A DNA stretch of 64,000 bases from Mikania micrantha (Eukaryota > Streptophyta > Magnoliopsida > Asterales > Asteraceae), in NCBI GenBank assembly GCA_009363875.1, contig CM018693.1, positions 108,578,362 through 108,642,361 on the forward strand, in the 5' to 3' direction. A program made the translations under genes and the position numbers. Below the pieces are notes generated by a model that was not told where the DNA came from, searched no databases, and was given only the letters and a program-made list of their open reading frames with translations. Shown piece after piece: positions 22,761 to 33,459 of this stretch. Each line of letters opens with the position of its first letter. The stretch's first letter is position 1.

Positions 22761-23206
22761 CAAAACTATTTTTCAAATACTAAAACTATATGAAATCACC
22801 AACCATTGTGTTGACTTTTTTTTCTTACATGCTTTCTCAGGTGATGCACAGGTTTAAGCTAAGGCTTTGGATTGCATACTAGGCTGCCCAGATAGAGGAC
22901 CTAGTAGATTTTTGGAAGCACATCTTTTGTTGTTAATACGAATCACTTTTGGATGTCTTGTACAGTTACAAGATAGAAAACATTTGATTCTTTTGATAGG
23001 TTTACCGAGTTAAATTACTGAACATTGACAAATGTAATTTAACTTTGTAATCATAGTTTAATGCTTTATTATGCTTTAGTTATTCTTAACATTGATGCTA
23101 TGTAAACAATCTGATCATCATGATTATCACTCACGATATCGCGCCCCGAGAACCTTCCGCCCGGCGGGGAACACGATCCGTCCCACCGGCTCGGGGTGTG
23201 ACAGAT

Positions 23207-23220
23207 TGGTATCAGAGCTC
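23207..23220 (+). other. gypsy-N tRNA-iMet primer binding site
   Basis: TGGTATCAGAGCTC starts three bases after the LTR end. The first 12 bases match plant initiator-Met tRNA. Confidence 0.85.
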
Positions 23221-23373
23221 AAGGTTATAGAGAATAATAGGTCATTTACTTAAATGGTTTGGCCTAGACTATAACTTAGGGACCCTCATGTAGAGAACAT
23301 AAGATTTAGGATTGCATTGTGTCTTTTGCATTCGATCACTGCACTAACCAATATCCTTTTGGTTATGATCAGA

Positions 23374-24705
23374 ATGCCGCCCAGAAGACAACCGACTCCA
23401 GTACCTACTCCACAGACCTCAGCACCACATTCTTCAACACCATCACCACCAGATTCGCCACCGCCACCTCCTCATCCACTGAACCCTCCTCCGAACCCGA
23501 ATGCGGGTCCAATTCTTGATCCTGCTACTGTTGCCTTGGCAACACTTCTGAGTAGCCAACTGACGAATCAGCTGAAAGATGTCATTCCGGAGATGATAAA
23601 CAGAATCCAAGGCCACGACAACAACTCTGGCCACACTACTGGAGAAGCTAGTGGAAACATTGGCACTACCTCTGACTGCTCCTACAAGTCATTTGTATGA
23701 TGCAACCCTACGAGCTTTACTGGTGTAGAAGGAGCTGTTGGACTGATCCAATTGCTTGAGAAGATGGAGACCACCCTGGACATAAGTAGTTGTCCGGAAC
23801 ATCATAAGGTTCGCTATGCTGCTGGGTCTTTCAGCAAGCGAGCTTTAACATGGTGGAACTCCCAAATCAGAACAAGAGGCAGGGATGAAACAATGGCAAT
23901 GCCTTGGACAAAATTCAAACTCCTTCTGAGAAATGAGTTCTGTCCGAAGCATGAACTACAAAAGCTAGAAGTGGAGCTCTCAAACCACGTTATGAAGGGA
24001 GCCGATCATATGACTTTTACCACCCGCTATCATGAACTGGTGGTTTTGGTGCCAGAAATGGTGCCAACTCTGGAGAAGCTGATTGACATATATGTAGCAG
24101 GATTACCTTCCTGCATTCAAAGTATTGTGCTGGCTGCATATCCCGCGACTCTGGAGTCAGCTATCTCCCTTTCAGCTAAACTCACGGATGTAATGGTAAA
24201 ATCAGGAGTTTTGAAGAACGACACGGGTAAAGCTAAAGAAGAAACGACTAGCAATCCCGAACATCATCAGAAGAAAAAGCAAATGGTCGCCAAAAATTTT
24301 GTGATGGCCACCCCTCAGTAACAAGTTATTGCAGCACCTGCTCAAGCTGCACCCAAAAACTACGTGGGAATGCATCCTCAGTGTGCACAATGCAAATTTC
24401 ATCATCCTGCTATGGTGCAATGCAGGAAACGCAACAACTGTGGCCGACTAGGTCACTGGACTCAACAGTGCCACGCTCCAGCCACACAAGCAACGAACAA
24501 TGCTGCGGTAGCAATTCCTCCACCACAAAATCCTGGCAATCATAACAACAACAATCGGGGATGCTATAACTGTGGAGATCTAGGTCATTTCTCCAGGGAC
24601 TGCCCGAATAGAGTGCAACCAGGAGTTCAAGCCCCTCGTGGGAGGGCATTTATGATTGGAGACGCTGCTGCACGCCAAGACCCGGAAACGGGTACTGGTA
24701 TGTAG
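23374..24705 (+). pseudogene. gag: gypsy-N gag (three stops, no pol)
   Basis: ATG at 23374 (MPPRRQ) is the same start as in the relatives. A Pro-rich N-terminus is followed by capsid motifs (KRALTWWNSQ, LEVELSNHVMKGADHMTFT) and two CCHC knuckles (CGRLGHWTQQC, CYNCGDLGHFSRDC). Stops interrupt at 23698-23700 (a Gly of FVGCKP) and 24319-24321, and the frame closes at 24703-24705. Homology with the gypsy-3 Gag ends just after ARQDP, so the element stops before the protease. Confidence 0.88.
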
Positions 24706-25104
24706 TACTCCTTTACTCATAAGTCCTTGTTTTATCTTGATACTAGTATGAATAAGAAACATATCTTATTCCTGTTAGGAGAACCACATAGGTATTCCAT
24801 GAAAGCTTAGGAAATCTTTTATTGCGATAGAAACAATGAAAGAATCCTTGGTTTATGCATGTGACATACGTAGGAAACCACAGCTAACACTAAGGTTGTG
24901 TAACCGTTGATGCTCCTAGCATCAATGAGTTTGAACGATAAGGTGTTAGAGTTATATGAAGATTTAACAAGGTATAGCAGTAAGACAGCTAAGGCGAGCA
25001 AAACTCTGAGGTCATACATGGGAAATCCCCAAACACGACCCAGAGTTTATTTGGGAGCGTGGCGATACCACACTAAACAAAAGTCTCTCCACTTGTTTAC
25101 AAAG
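24706..25104 (+). other. gypsy-N internal sequence of unknown origin
   Basis: About 400 bp replaces the whole of pol. It does not look like any pol segment in this window. A frame from 24907 reads MMLLASMSLNDKVLELYEDL and runs into the LTR; it is too short to interpret. It could be captured host DNA or a non-coding spacer. The AAATTTCGGGACGAAATTT box seen before the polypurine tract in pol-bearing relatives is absent. Confidence 0.5.
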
Positions 25105-25117
25105 AACAAGGGGAGAC
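25105..25117 (+). other. gypsy-N polypurine tract
   Basis: AACAAGGGGAGAC directly precedes TGTAACA, as in gypsy-1 and gypsy-5. Confidence 0.85.
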
Positions 25118-28100
25118 TGTAACAACAGTGCCGGAAGCATTGCCGGAACAATGATCGCTACAGTATTTGCTCAGTAACTCAGGTACACATTACGCGAAAC
25201 TATGTTTATGCTATTTATACATAATGCTTGACACGAAACTATTATGCGATTGTCTGAAATTTAATTAAAACCTTAGGGTTTAACAGTCAGAAACACATCA
25301 GACAACCCAGATGCGTGATTGGATGCTAGTATGTATAAACGAATGTGAGGTAAAACAAAACAAAATCCTAATGGTTGTTGTTACGGAATGCTAAACCGAC
25401 GAATTATTCGTATAGGTGACGATCTGTACGAATGATTCTGAGAGTTGAAAGTTCTGAAATGATGACTGGAAAGTAGAAAACAAGAATCAGGAAGTCAAAC
25501 CATCGTCGTGTTCGTTCGAATGACGATTCGAACGAATACGCGCGATGGCGATGCGTTCTGATGAATCGAAAACGAAAACGATACGAATGATAATAAATTT
25601 AAGGAAATATAATGTTTCCTGTTTTACAATTTTGAAACTCATCAGAAATAAATCAAAATAAACTATTTAAATTAAAATAAGTACAATACGAGAAAGAAAA
25701 TACCGAAACGCGTAAATAATAAATTACGACAAATAATTCAAGGAAAATAACATTTAAAATAATTACTATAAATACCCATCTTCCAAACATTTAAAACAAA
25801 GACTTTTTATTTAAAATTACAAAACACGCGCGTAACGTGCCGGAAACACGACAAAAACGAGAACCGAGCAACCGAAACGAACCCGAACACCCCCGGGATA
25901 TTTAAACCCTAAATGAGGGCATTTTCCCCATTTATTTCATTTTAATCTCTCTCTCTCTAGCTTCAAACCCGTCACTCTCTCTCTTACTACAATTCAAGCC
26001 TTCAAACCTCCATAACTTGAGCAAATCTTGGTGAAATCGCTTGTTCTTGGTGTCCCCTTGAAGCTTTTAACCTCCTCTAAAAGGAAGTACAACCGATCTA
26101 GAGGTTTATCCGGCCAAAATAAAGGTATGAACGAAAGAAAATCATGGAAACTAGGGATTACATAACGGTGTTAAACCCCAACACATGTAATCGGCTTGGG
26201 ACCATGGTAATGTCGACCTAGTACCTCGAAGGGTAATTCTAGTACACCAACAACACAGGAGCAGCTCTACAACAATATGAAAATCCGATGTTGGTAAGGA
26301 TGAACAAGGCTCGTGGTCATGCAGGTGGCCGAACCCCAGGGGAACGAACCTTGCTTGTTCAAGCAAAAATTATCCCCATCAGTCGCGAACCTAACCACAG
26401 TCACCGAACCCTCACACAGCAATATCAGCCGAACCCTTTTATGTTAAGCAAACCTGAGGCTGTCACTGAACGAACCTTACACCATCTCACAAACTAAACC
26501 CCGTAGTCCCAGCCGAACCTGTGTGGTGAAACGAGTAGCCACGAACCTTGCATGCATGAGTCATTGTGACGAACCCTCCATACCAACCAACCTATAACCG
26601 AACCTTGTGTCTCGAAATCATGCGAACCTACTCTCATCATAGCCGAACCTCCTTACCATCGGCGAACCATCAGCCGAAACATAGGTTTCCGAACCTTAGG
26701 AGCCACCCTCCAAGAACCGTGCCATAGTGGCGAACCTGTTTAGCCGAACCTCGCCCAAGGTTCGCTGGACGTGGGAACTTTTCCCTCTGATAGTTAAGTC
26801 CTATTTGTTATCACCGAAAGCCATTTAGCCCAACAGCACAAGATGTCGGCCCAGTCGAATGCATGCGGCCCAACCATGACTACCGGGCCCAAGGGTTTTC
26901 TTGGTTGGTCCAGAACTTACCATTCGGCCCACATATTACCAACGTGGCCGAATAACCAACTCATTCGTCCCACCTAATAGTATTCGGCTGTGTTAAGCTA
27001 TCAGCCCAAGGCCCAACGCTTTAATTGTAATAAGCCCAACCTAATTATTCGGCCCGCATACAATGAATGAAAACAAATAACTAAACCGATTTATTTAGGC
27101 TAACATACACGAATGTTTTGTAAAACTTTTAATTACTATAAAAGTAGTAAGATTCGTGGAGTTTATACATTAAAAACACTTGAACATGATAAGTTACACG
27201 CGGTTGGATTAATGGCAAAGACAAGCATACTAACCCACACATAAATTGATTAAGTATGATTAGTATCAACAATGGATGACAAGGGCCGAATAAAGACGGA
27301 GACTCACGAGTGTTAGCCGATTTAATGCTAACACATCTACGAATACGAATTCCTACAAACATATACTTATAAGTTGCAAAAACATGAAAACTATACTGGA
27401 TCGTGAATACTACTACAAACATAACAAAGAGCGCGTACATTCTTGTATTTTACTTAGTCAAATACTACAAACACAAGGTGAGTTCATTTGTCCCTTTTCA
27501 AACATATTTGTTTTTACCTCAGGACTGAGAAGTATGTTATACATTTTAAACAAATGTTTTAAACGATTCATAAATGCTTTTATACTTAGTCATGATGCTA
27601 GTACTAATGCTTATTACACATACTCTAAATGCTAAAAGCTAAGGTTTGTTGAAAGTGCTAAAGCTTAATTCACTTGACCTAAATACTTATGCTAATGCTA
27701 TATGCTAAATGTTACATGCTAATACTAAATGCCAATGCTAGTTGCTAAATACTTATGTTAATGCTAATGCTTCAGGCTACATGATAATACTAAATACTAA
27801 TGCTAGTTGCTAAATACTCATGCTATTGCTAATGCTACAAACTACATGCTAAACTGAATGCTAATGCTAATGCTACGAAACTACATGCTACAACTCGATG
27901 CTAATGCTAATGCTACAAGCTACATACAAATACTAAATGTTAATGCTATAAGTTAACAATGAATGCTAATTCTACATGCTAACGCTACAAGCTACTAACA
28001 AATACTAAATGATAATGTTATAAGCTAACAATGAATGCTAATTCTACATGCTCACGCTAAGACTATATGCAAAGACTACATACATTGATGCTGAATGCTT

Positions 28101-29571
28101 GAAACTATATATGCTTATTATGCTTGCCATGCTAAACCAATGGATGGGCCTCTCAGTGCTTGCCCTACCGGTTGTGAAGCAAGTACTTGTGTACAAGATA
28201 CATAAATGCAGTACTATCTGAATGCTATAAACTTGTATGCTAAAACTATCGACTATGATAGAACATACCAAATTGGCCTCTCAGTGCTTGCCATGGGGTG
28301 TTCTTCATAGTTGGGACGTGAAGGAACAGACCGTCGGCCTCTTAGTGCTTGCCATAGTGTGACCTTCATAGTCAGGACTTGGAGGAGTAGCCTGTTGGTC
28401 TCTCAGTGCTTGCCATACAGTGATTCCTCCATTTCCACTTATGTTGTAAACTTAAACATAATGCTAAACCTATTGGATATTTTAGAATGGACCAACTGGC
28501 CTCTCAGTGCTTGCCAGGGGGTGTTCTTTGTAGCTAGGACTATTGTAGATCAGACCGTTTGGCCTCTTAGTGCTTGCCAAAAGGGTGTTCTCCATAGTCA
28601 GGATTATGAGGAGTAGACTGATGGACTCTCAGTGCTTGCCATACAGTGATTCCTCATTTTCCACTTATGTTGTAAACTTAACGGGATGTTAAAGCTATGA
28701 ATGAAATGGATGGTAGGTAAGACGCTAATTATCATTAACGGCAATGTCCTATGTGGCTTAGTATGTGGTGGGATGGCATCTGGGCGGGTTGTAGGCTTGA
28801 CTCAGGGGTATGCCCTATATATAAGCATACCGAGCTGGATGATACATGTGATGTTAACGAGATTAAGTTTGTTACCGAAGGGATTTGGGAATGCTATTGG
28901 GTAGACAACTTAAACTTCTAAACAGAATGCTTGAATCTATGATGGAATCGAATGGTAGGTAAAATACTTAATTATCGTTAACAGCAATGTCCTATCGGCT
29001 TAGTATGTGGTGGGACGGCGTCTGTGCGGGTTGTAGGCTCGACTCAGGGGTATGCCCTATATATAAGCATACCGAGCTGGATGATACAGGTGATGTTAAT
29101 GAGGTTAAGGTTTTACCGAAGGGGTTTGCAAAACTATTTTTCAAATACTAAAACTATATGAACTCACCAACCATTGTGTTGACTTTGTTTTCTTACATGC
29201 TTTCTTAGGTGATGCACAGGTTTAAGCTAAGGCTTTGGATTGCATACTAGGCTGCCCAGATAGAGGACCTAGTATATTTTTGGAAGCACATCTTTTGTTG
29301 TTAATACGAATTACTTTTGGATGTCTTGTATAGTTACAAGATAGAAAACATTTGATTCTTTTGATAGGTTTACCGAGTTAAATTACTGAACATTGACAAA
29401 TGTAATTTAACTTTGTAATCCTAGTTTAATGCTTTATTGTGCTTTAGTTAATCTTAACATTGATGCTGTGTAAACAATCTGATCATCACGATTATCACTC
29501 ACGATATCGTGCCCCGAGAACCTTCCGCCCGACGGGGAACACGATCCATCCCGCCGGCTCGGGGTGTTACA
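25118..29571 (+). repeat. gypsy-N 3' LTR
   Basis: TGTAACAACAGTG to GGGGTGTTACA. It repeats the full plan of the 5' LTR: TGACG palindromes at 25407-25432 and 25511-25536 (the latter with perfect 10-bp arms), CGAACC array 26331-26765, GGCCCA cluster 26820-27060, GCTAATGCTA array 27610-28090, CTCAGTGCTTGCC repeats 28146-28645, and a duplicated hairpin block 28705-29120 with hairpins at 28807-28831 and 29049-29073. Confidence 0.88.
25407..25536 (+). promoter_or_regulatory. paired TGACG-core palindromes, gypsy-N 3' LTR
   Basis: TTCGTA/TACGAA around aggTGACGAT-type core (25407-25432), then TTCGTTCGAA/TTCGAACGAA around TGACGA (25511-25536). The second is the cleanest copy in the window. Confidence 0.7.
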
Positions 29572-29576
29572 ATAAC

Positions 29577-30399
29577 TAACCGAGCTGTGACCCGTAAGAG
29601 TTACACCATGGTCAACGAACATTAAATCCACTTAATTTCATTAACTGGTAATGACGAACAGTTTTATAATTTATAATTGTTATAATTTATATAAGTTTAT
29701 TTATTTATTTATTTATTTAAACTATTATTATTATTATTTTTAAGATAATATCTAATAAAATCAAGTGTCATCATTAGAAATCATGCAAGATTTTGTCATA
29801 ATCTTTGCATGCCATCATTAGAGAAACTTGCAAACTCCAAGCAACTTCCTTTTGATCTCCACTCTCTCTCTCACTCTTGTTGTCCCCCTCTAATCTTCCA
29901 CCATATCCCACCTTCAACTTATATATATACTTGAATGATTAAGATTTTGAATAATCTTGATGGGTTTTTAAAGAATGGTGCAAGAAATTTCAAAGAAAAA
30001 GAAATCATCTTTATTTTGAAAGAACAAATATTGGTGCGAGAAAAAATTAGTAGAAGATTAATCATCTTCATCCTACTTTCATACCACCACTTGCTCCTAT
30101 TGTGAACCAGAAACTTGTTCGTGTTTTTGTTCTAGCATCCGTTCATTGAACCTCGGTGTCTCAAACGGTTAACTATTAACCAAAAGAGTATAATCTTTTC
30201 TCATCGGTAGATTAGATTTGTTAAAATTATTTGTGTTTGCATGTTTTGTAACCTTGATCCTGATTGGGAATTTTAACTGTAAAAAAATTAGAAACCGTAA
30301 TTCCGCTGCGTTAATATTAAATATGGATTTAATATATATTAAATGGTCAAACTCGTTTTTACCGAAAAGTCAAACCGAATACCACTATGATTTCCAACA
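29577..30399 (+). repeat. copia-like LTR, 3' part (left boundary unclear)
   Basis: The sequence ends TTTCCAACA one base before a primer site, so it is the end of a 5' LTR of an element continuing right. A CCAACA end pairs with the TGTTGG starts of copia LTRs. No TGTTGG start is seen between 29572 and here. The first part (about 29577-29620) may still belong to element X, whose sequence gypsy-N interrupts. TTATTTATTTA-type low-complexity DNA lies near 29700. Confidence 0.6.
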
Positions 30400-30400
30400 G

Positions 30401-30413
30401 TGGTATCAGAGCC
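30401..30413 (+). other. tRNA-iMet primer binding site of second copia element
   Basis: TGGTATCAGAGCC is a full 13-base match to the plant initiator-Met tRNA complement, one base after the LTR end. Confidence 0.85.
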
Positions 30414-30998
30414 ACGCTTACAACATGCAAATCGGATCCGGTCAGTTTAATCGGTTAAAGATCACAAACTCTAAATTGTTTTAAATTTTGAGTTTCTGAT
30501 CCAGATATAGATCTGACTAATTATTTGGGTTAAATTAATTATTTGGTCAAAGTTATAATTGACCAAAAGAATTACCCAGATCAATTATAAAGTTATGATT
30601 GAATATGTAAATCAGGCCCGACCTTGTGTTTGTTTGGTTGTTTAATTTTCAGTTTTGATTTGTTATGGTTTGGCCAATTTTGATGGCTCAAAGTTGTAAT
30701 AGAGTAGGGTATGTAGTTTCTCGTTATGTATTTCAATTTATTGTAAATATTGTAATGACAAAAGACCTAAAGACAAAACTGAAGAATCAAGATCAAGAAG
30801 CACGTATCTAGAGGTCAGTGGGAGCAGCTCAAGATCACAAGATGCACTTAATTCATTATAGTGGTTGATTGTGTTGTGACCCCGTGACCTAGTTTGTTTT
30901 GCTACTTAGCTCTAGCAAAATCAAACACAATTTGGCCTTATGGTTTACATATTTATTTATTTTAATATTTTGGTTGCTTTATCTTATAAATGTTATAA
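30414..30998 (+). other. leader of second copia element, cut by gypsy-3
   Basis: About 585 bp of AT-rich untranslated leader without a clear gag start. It ends with TATAA (30994-30998), the presumed left target duplication of gypsy-3. The rest of the element would lie right of the window. Confidence 0.6.
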
Positions 30999-31593
30999 TG
31001 TAACATCAGTGCTGGAAGCGTTGCCGGAACAGTGATCTCAACGGTAACTTGCACAGTAACTCAGGTACAAACTATGTGAAACTATGTATATGTTATTAAT
31101 ATTTGATGCTTGACACTAAACTATTATGCTATCGTTTCTGATATCTGATTTAAATCTCACGGTTTAACAGTCAGAAACACATCAGACAACACTGAAATGA
31201 CACACATGTCGCACCCCGAGAAATCTCGTCCCTTCTGGGGCGCGAACAACAACAGATTTTCAGGATCGCAGTCTCCGGTCACACAACATTGCGAGACCTA
31301 CATGTCTAATTTCGTACGTACATCCAAGAACTTGTATAAAACAGTTTAGTAAAATCAGAGTTGCGGAAGTTAAATAAGATTAAAGCAAATTCAAATCATA
31401 AATTGCGGAAGCGTTGTCAAAAAAGTTTTCAAAACATTTCAGAGTAATAGTTGCGGAAGCGGTTTAGGTTGTTTAACATTACAAAATATAGCATAGCGAA
31501 ATGATAAACAATATTCAATAGTCTAAGACACATAAGTTGATGCATGGACTCCATCCTAGCATCCTAGGTTCCTCGTGCACGTGCCTTAGTTAC

Positions 31594-33052
31594 CTGAGAA
31601 AACATGCGAGTAAAAGAGTCAACACAAAGGTTGGTGAGAGCACAGGTTTGTAATCAGCAGTAAACATCAAAATGTTTAATGTAATGTTGTAGGTCTACTT
31701 TTCAATACAATGCAATATCAATTGATAGCTAGTCAATATGTTTTATATCATATGCGGGTTCGCAACCGAAGCTAACATGCTGCCTCCCGCCATATCCATC
31801 CAAGATATGGCAAATGTTGTTCGGTCAATTATGCACTGTTCCGACCTCCAGTCGGGGTGGCCATACGGCTCGCAACAGTGGGGCTTGTCGGACCCAAATA
31901 GTACTATTCAGCATTACCACGCTAAGCGCCACGCGCTACTAACGGTTCGTGGTGTGTTTAATGAGGACTTATCAGTTTTGTAGATGAATGCCACACATAT
32001 GCATATACGATATTAGCATGTACAAAAGAAACCAAAAGTGTGTATGTTGTTCAAAAACAGTTGTATACAATGTTTTCTCCCCCAAAGGTAGAAAAGTAAA
32101 AAGGGGCCGTGAACTCACCTGTTACAATAGTTCCGGTGTATATGTGTGTTCGCGTCTGCGAAAGCTAGCACGTGCTAGTATGCACCTATATCCATATAGG
32201 TGTGAGTATGTGTTTTGTGGTGTGTTGTAATCCATACAACTCCAAGTGTCGGTGTGCTCAACCGAGTGCGTATGTTGACTAGTGAGACTCAACGAATCGT
32301 TGGTGATACGATTGTTGTGTTTATGTGCCTTGATGCACATAAGACACCAAAATGCATCCTATGACTCTAATCACATAAGTTACCATTTTTAGAAAGTTTC
32401 CAATTTAGGAAGGTGTGGTTATGAAATCCCATTTCATCAAGTTAATAGCTCCTAATATGATTGTAAAACACGTTTAAACTCTTAAAACATGTCGCTTGCG
32501 CATAAATCACCATTTATGCCGATTTACCCAAATAAAGTTTCCTAAGATAGTAAGTATTTGCTTAAAAGCTCGTTTTCACAAATCTAGGTTTCCAATATGC
32601 TTAGAAATCATTTTTAAGCATATCCCAATACTTAAAGTTCATCCAAATACCTTAAAACAACAAAAGCCCTCTTTTGATTTTTAAAAGTTTCCTTTTATAG
32701 TAAGTTTATACAAAACCATGTTTTTGACAAAATCAAATATCCCAATGTGTTTCTAAACACTCCAATACACATTTGACAACATCTAGACATGTCTAACATG
32801 TCTAGATCATCACAAATCCAAGACTTGCAACATAAAAGTTTCCTTTTATGGCAAGTGTACCAAAATATCATCAAATCAACCAATAACTCAACAAAACTCA
32901 AATCTAACATTACTAAACTATCAAATCAGTAAATTTATAACAATAACACACAAAATCACCAACAAATTCGTGCTCGATGGTCACATGGAGTTGCATGTGG
33001 GTTTTCACCCATTGCATGTACGATCTAACTAAAGATAAATATAAGGAACTAC
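31594..33052 (-). other. predicted intron region in the near-solo LTR
   Basis: Donors at 33052 and 32118, branch-like GTTGAC, CATG and TTTTCTCAG|G acceptor at 31594. At 1459 bp it is the shortest of the set. A TTTCGCAG|ACG site near 32157 could begin a short middle exon. Splicing is inferred only. Confidence 0.42.
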
Positions 33053-33331
33053 CTTAGAAGCTCCTTGATGATGAGATTCAACAGTAACAGCTTCTGGTGA
33101 TGGTGATTCGATGCGTGGATCGTAGCTTCTATCCTCCTAGCTTCTTCTCCAAGCTCTAAGGTCTTCAAGCTTGTCAAGGATGAGGGAAATACTTCCAAAA
33201 GTGTTACCAAGGGCTTGGAACAAGTTTGGCAGAGGTTTAGGGTCGAGAAGATGAGTCTAAGTTCGGTGAGGATAAGAGAAAACCGAACAAATGAGCTGGG
33301 TTGGGTTTTTATAGAATTTTTCGATCTGCAT

Positions 33332-33459
33332 GGCCTTCGCGTACCGCGAAGGCCGATCAAAATTTATTATCGCGTACCGCGATGGGATTCGGGAGTTTCG
33401 AATCCCCGGTTGCTTCGCGTACGCGAAGATTTTCGCCAAGGGGTTATCGCGTACCGCGA
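33332..33459 (-). promoter_or_regulatory. four CGCG-TAC-CGCG palindromes
   Basis: Perfect arms GGCCTTCGCG/CGCGAAGGCC with loop TAC (33332-33354), ATCGCG/CGCGAT (33369-33383), the 16-bp palindrome CTTCGCGTACGCGAAG (33413-33428) and TCGCG/CGCGA (33447-33459). They lie directly upstream of the minus-strand TATA box. Confidence 0.75.

Larger units (their letters stand above)
19775..22840 (+). other. predicted intron region inside gypsy-N 5' LTR
   Basis: Donor-like sites CAAG|GTATGA (19775) and CACAAG|GTGAGTTC (21129); acceptor GTTGAC, T-rich tract, CTTTCTCAG|GTGATG ending at 22840. A tttacttag acceptor-like site at 21107 would leave a 21-nt exon before the second donor. The equivalent sites in the 3' LTR are 26125, 27478 and 29208. 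Splicing is inferred only. Confidence 0.45.
18793..23203 (+). repeat. gypsy-N 5' LTR
   Basis: The start is TTTAACATCAGTG (one change from TGTAACA) and the end GGGGTGTGACA. In order it carries TGACG palindromes (19081-19106, 19185-19210), a CT-rich stretch (about 19618), donor-like CAAG|GTATGA (19775), CGAACC and GGCCCA arrays, donor-like CAAG|GTGAGT (21129), a GCTAATGCTA array, CTCAGTGCTTGCC repeats, a duplicated hairpin block and an acceptor-like block ending at 22840. Confidence 0.88.
18793..29571 (+). mobile_element. gypsy-N: gag-only element with 4.4-kb LTRs
   Basis: There are two direct LTRs (4411 and 4454 bp), a primer site, a decayed gag, about 400 bp of unrelated sequence, and a polypurine tract. 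The internal region is only 1914 bp. No protease, RT, RNase H or integrase is present. The flanks are GTAAC (18788-18792) and ATAAC (29572-29576), a target duplication with one difference. It resembles large non-autonomous LTR derivatives (LARDs) and would need Pol from a relative. LTR differences are frequent, so the insertion is older than gypsy-4. Confidence 0.88.

Noticed and set aside
29690..29745. TTATTTATTTATTTA run as an AU-rich regulatory element
   Set aside because: Simple low-complexity DNA in a plant LTR, with no transcript context to support a stability element.
30218..30484. 88-codon frame across the copia LTR end and primer site
   Set aside because: It spans the LTR boundary and primer binding site, which are non-coding, and shows no protein similarity I can recognise.
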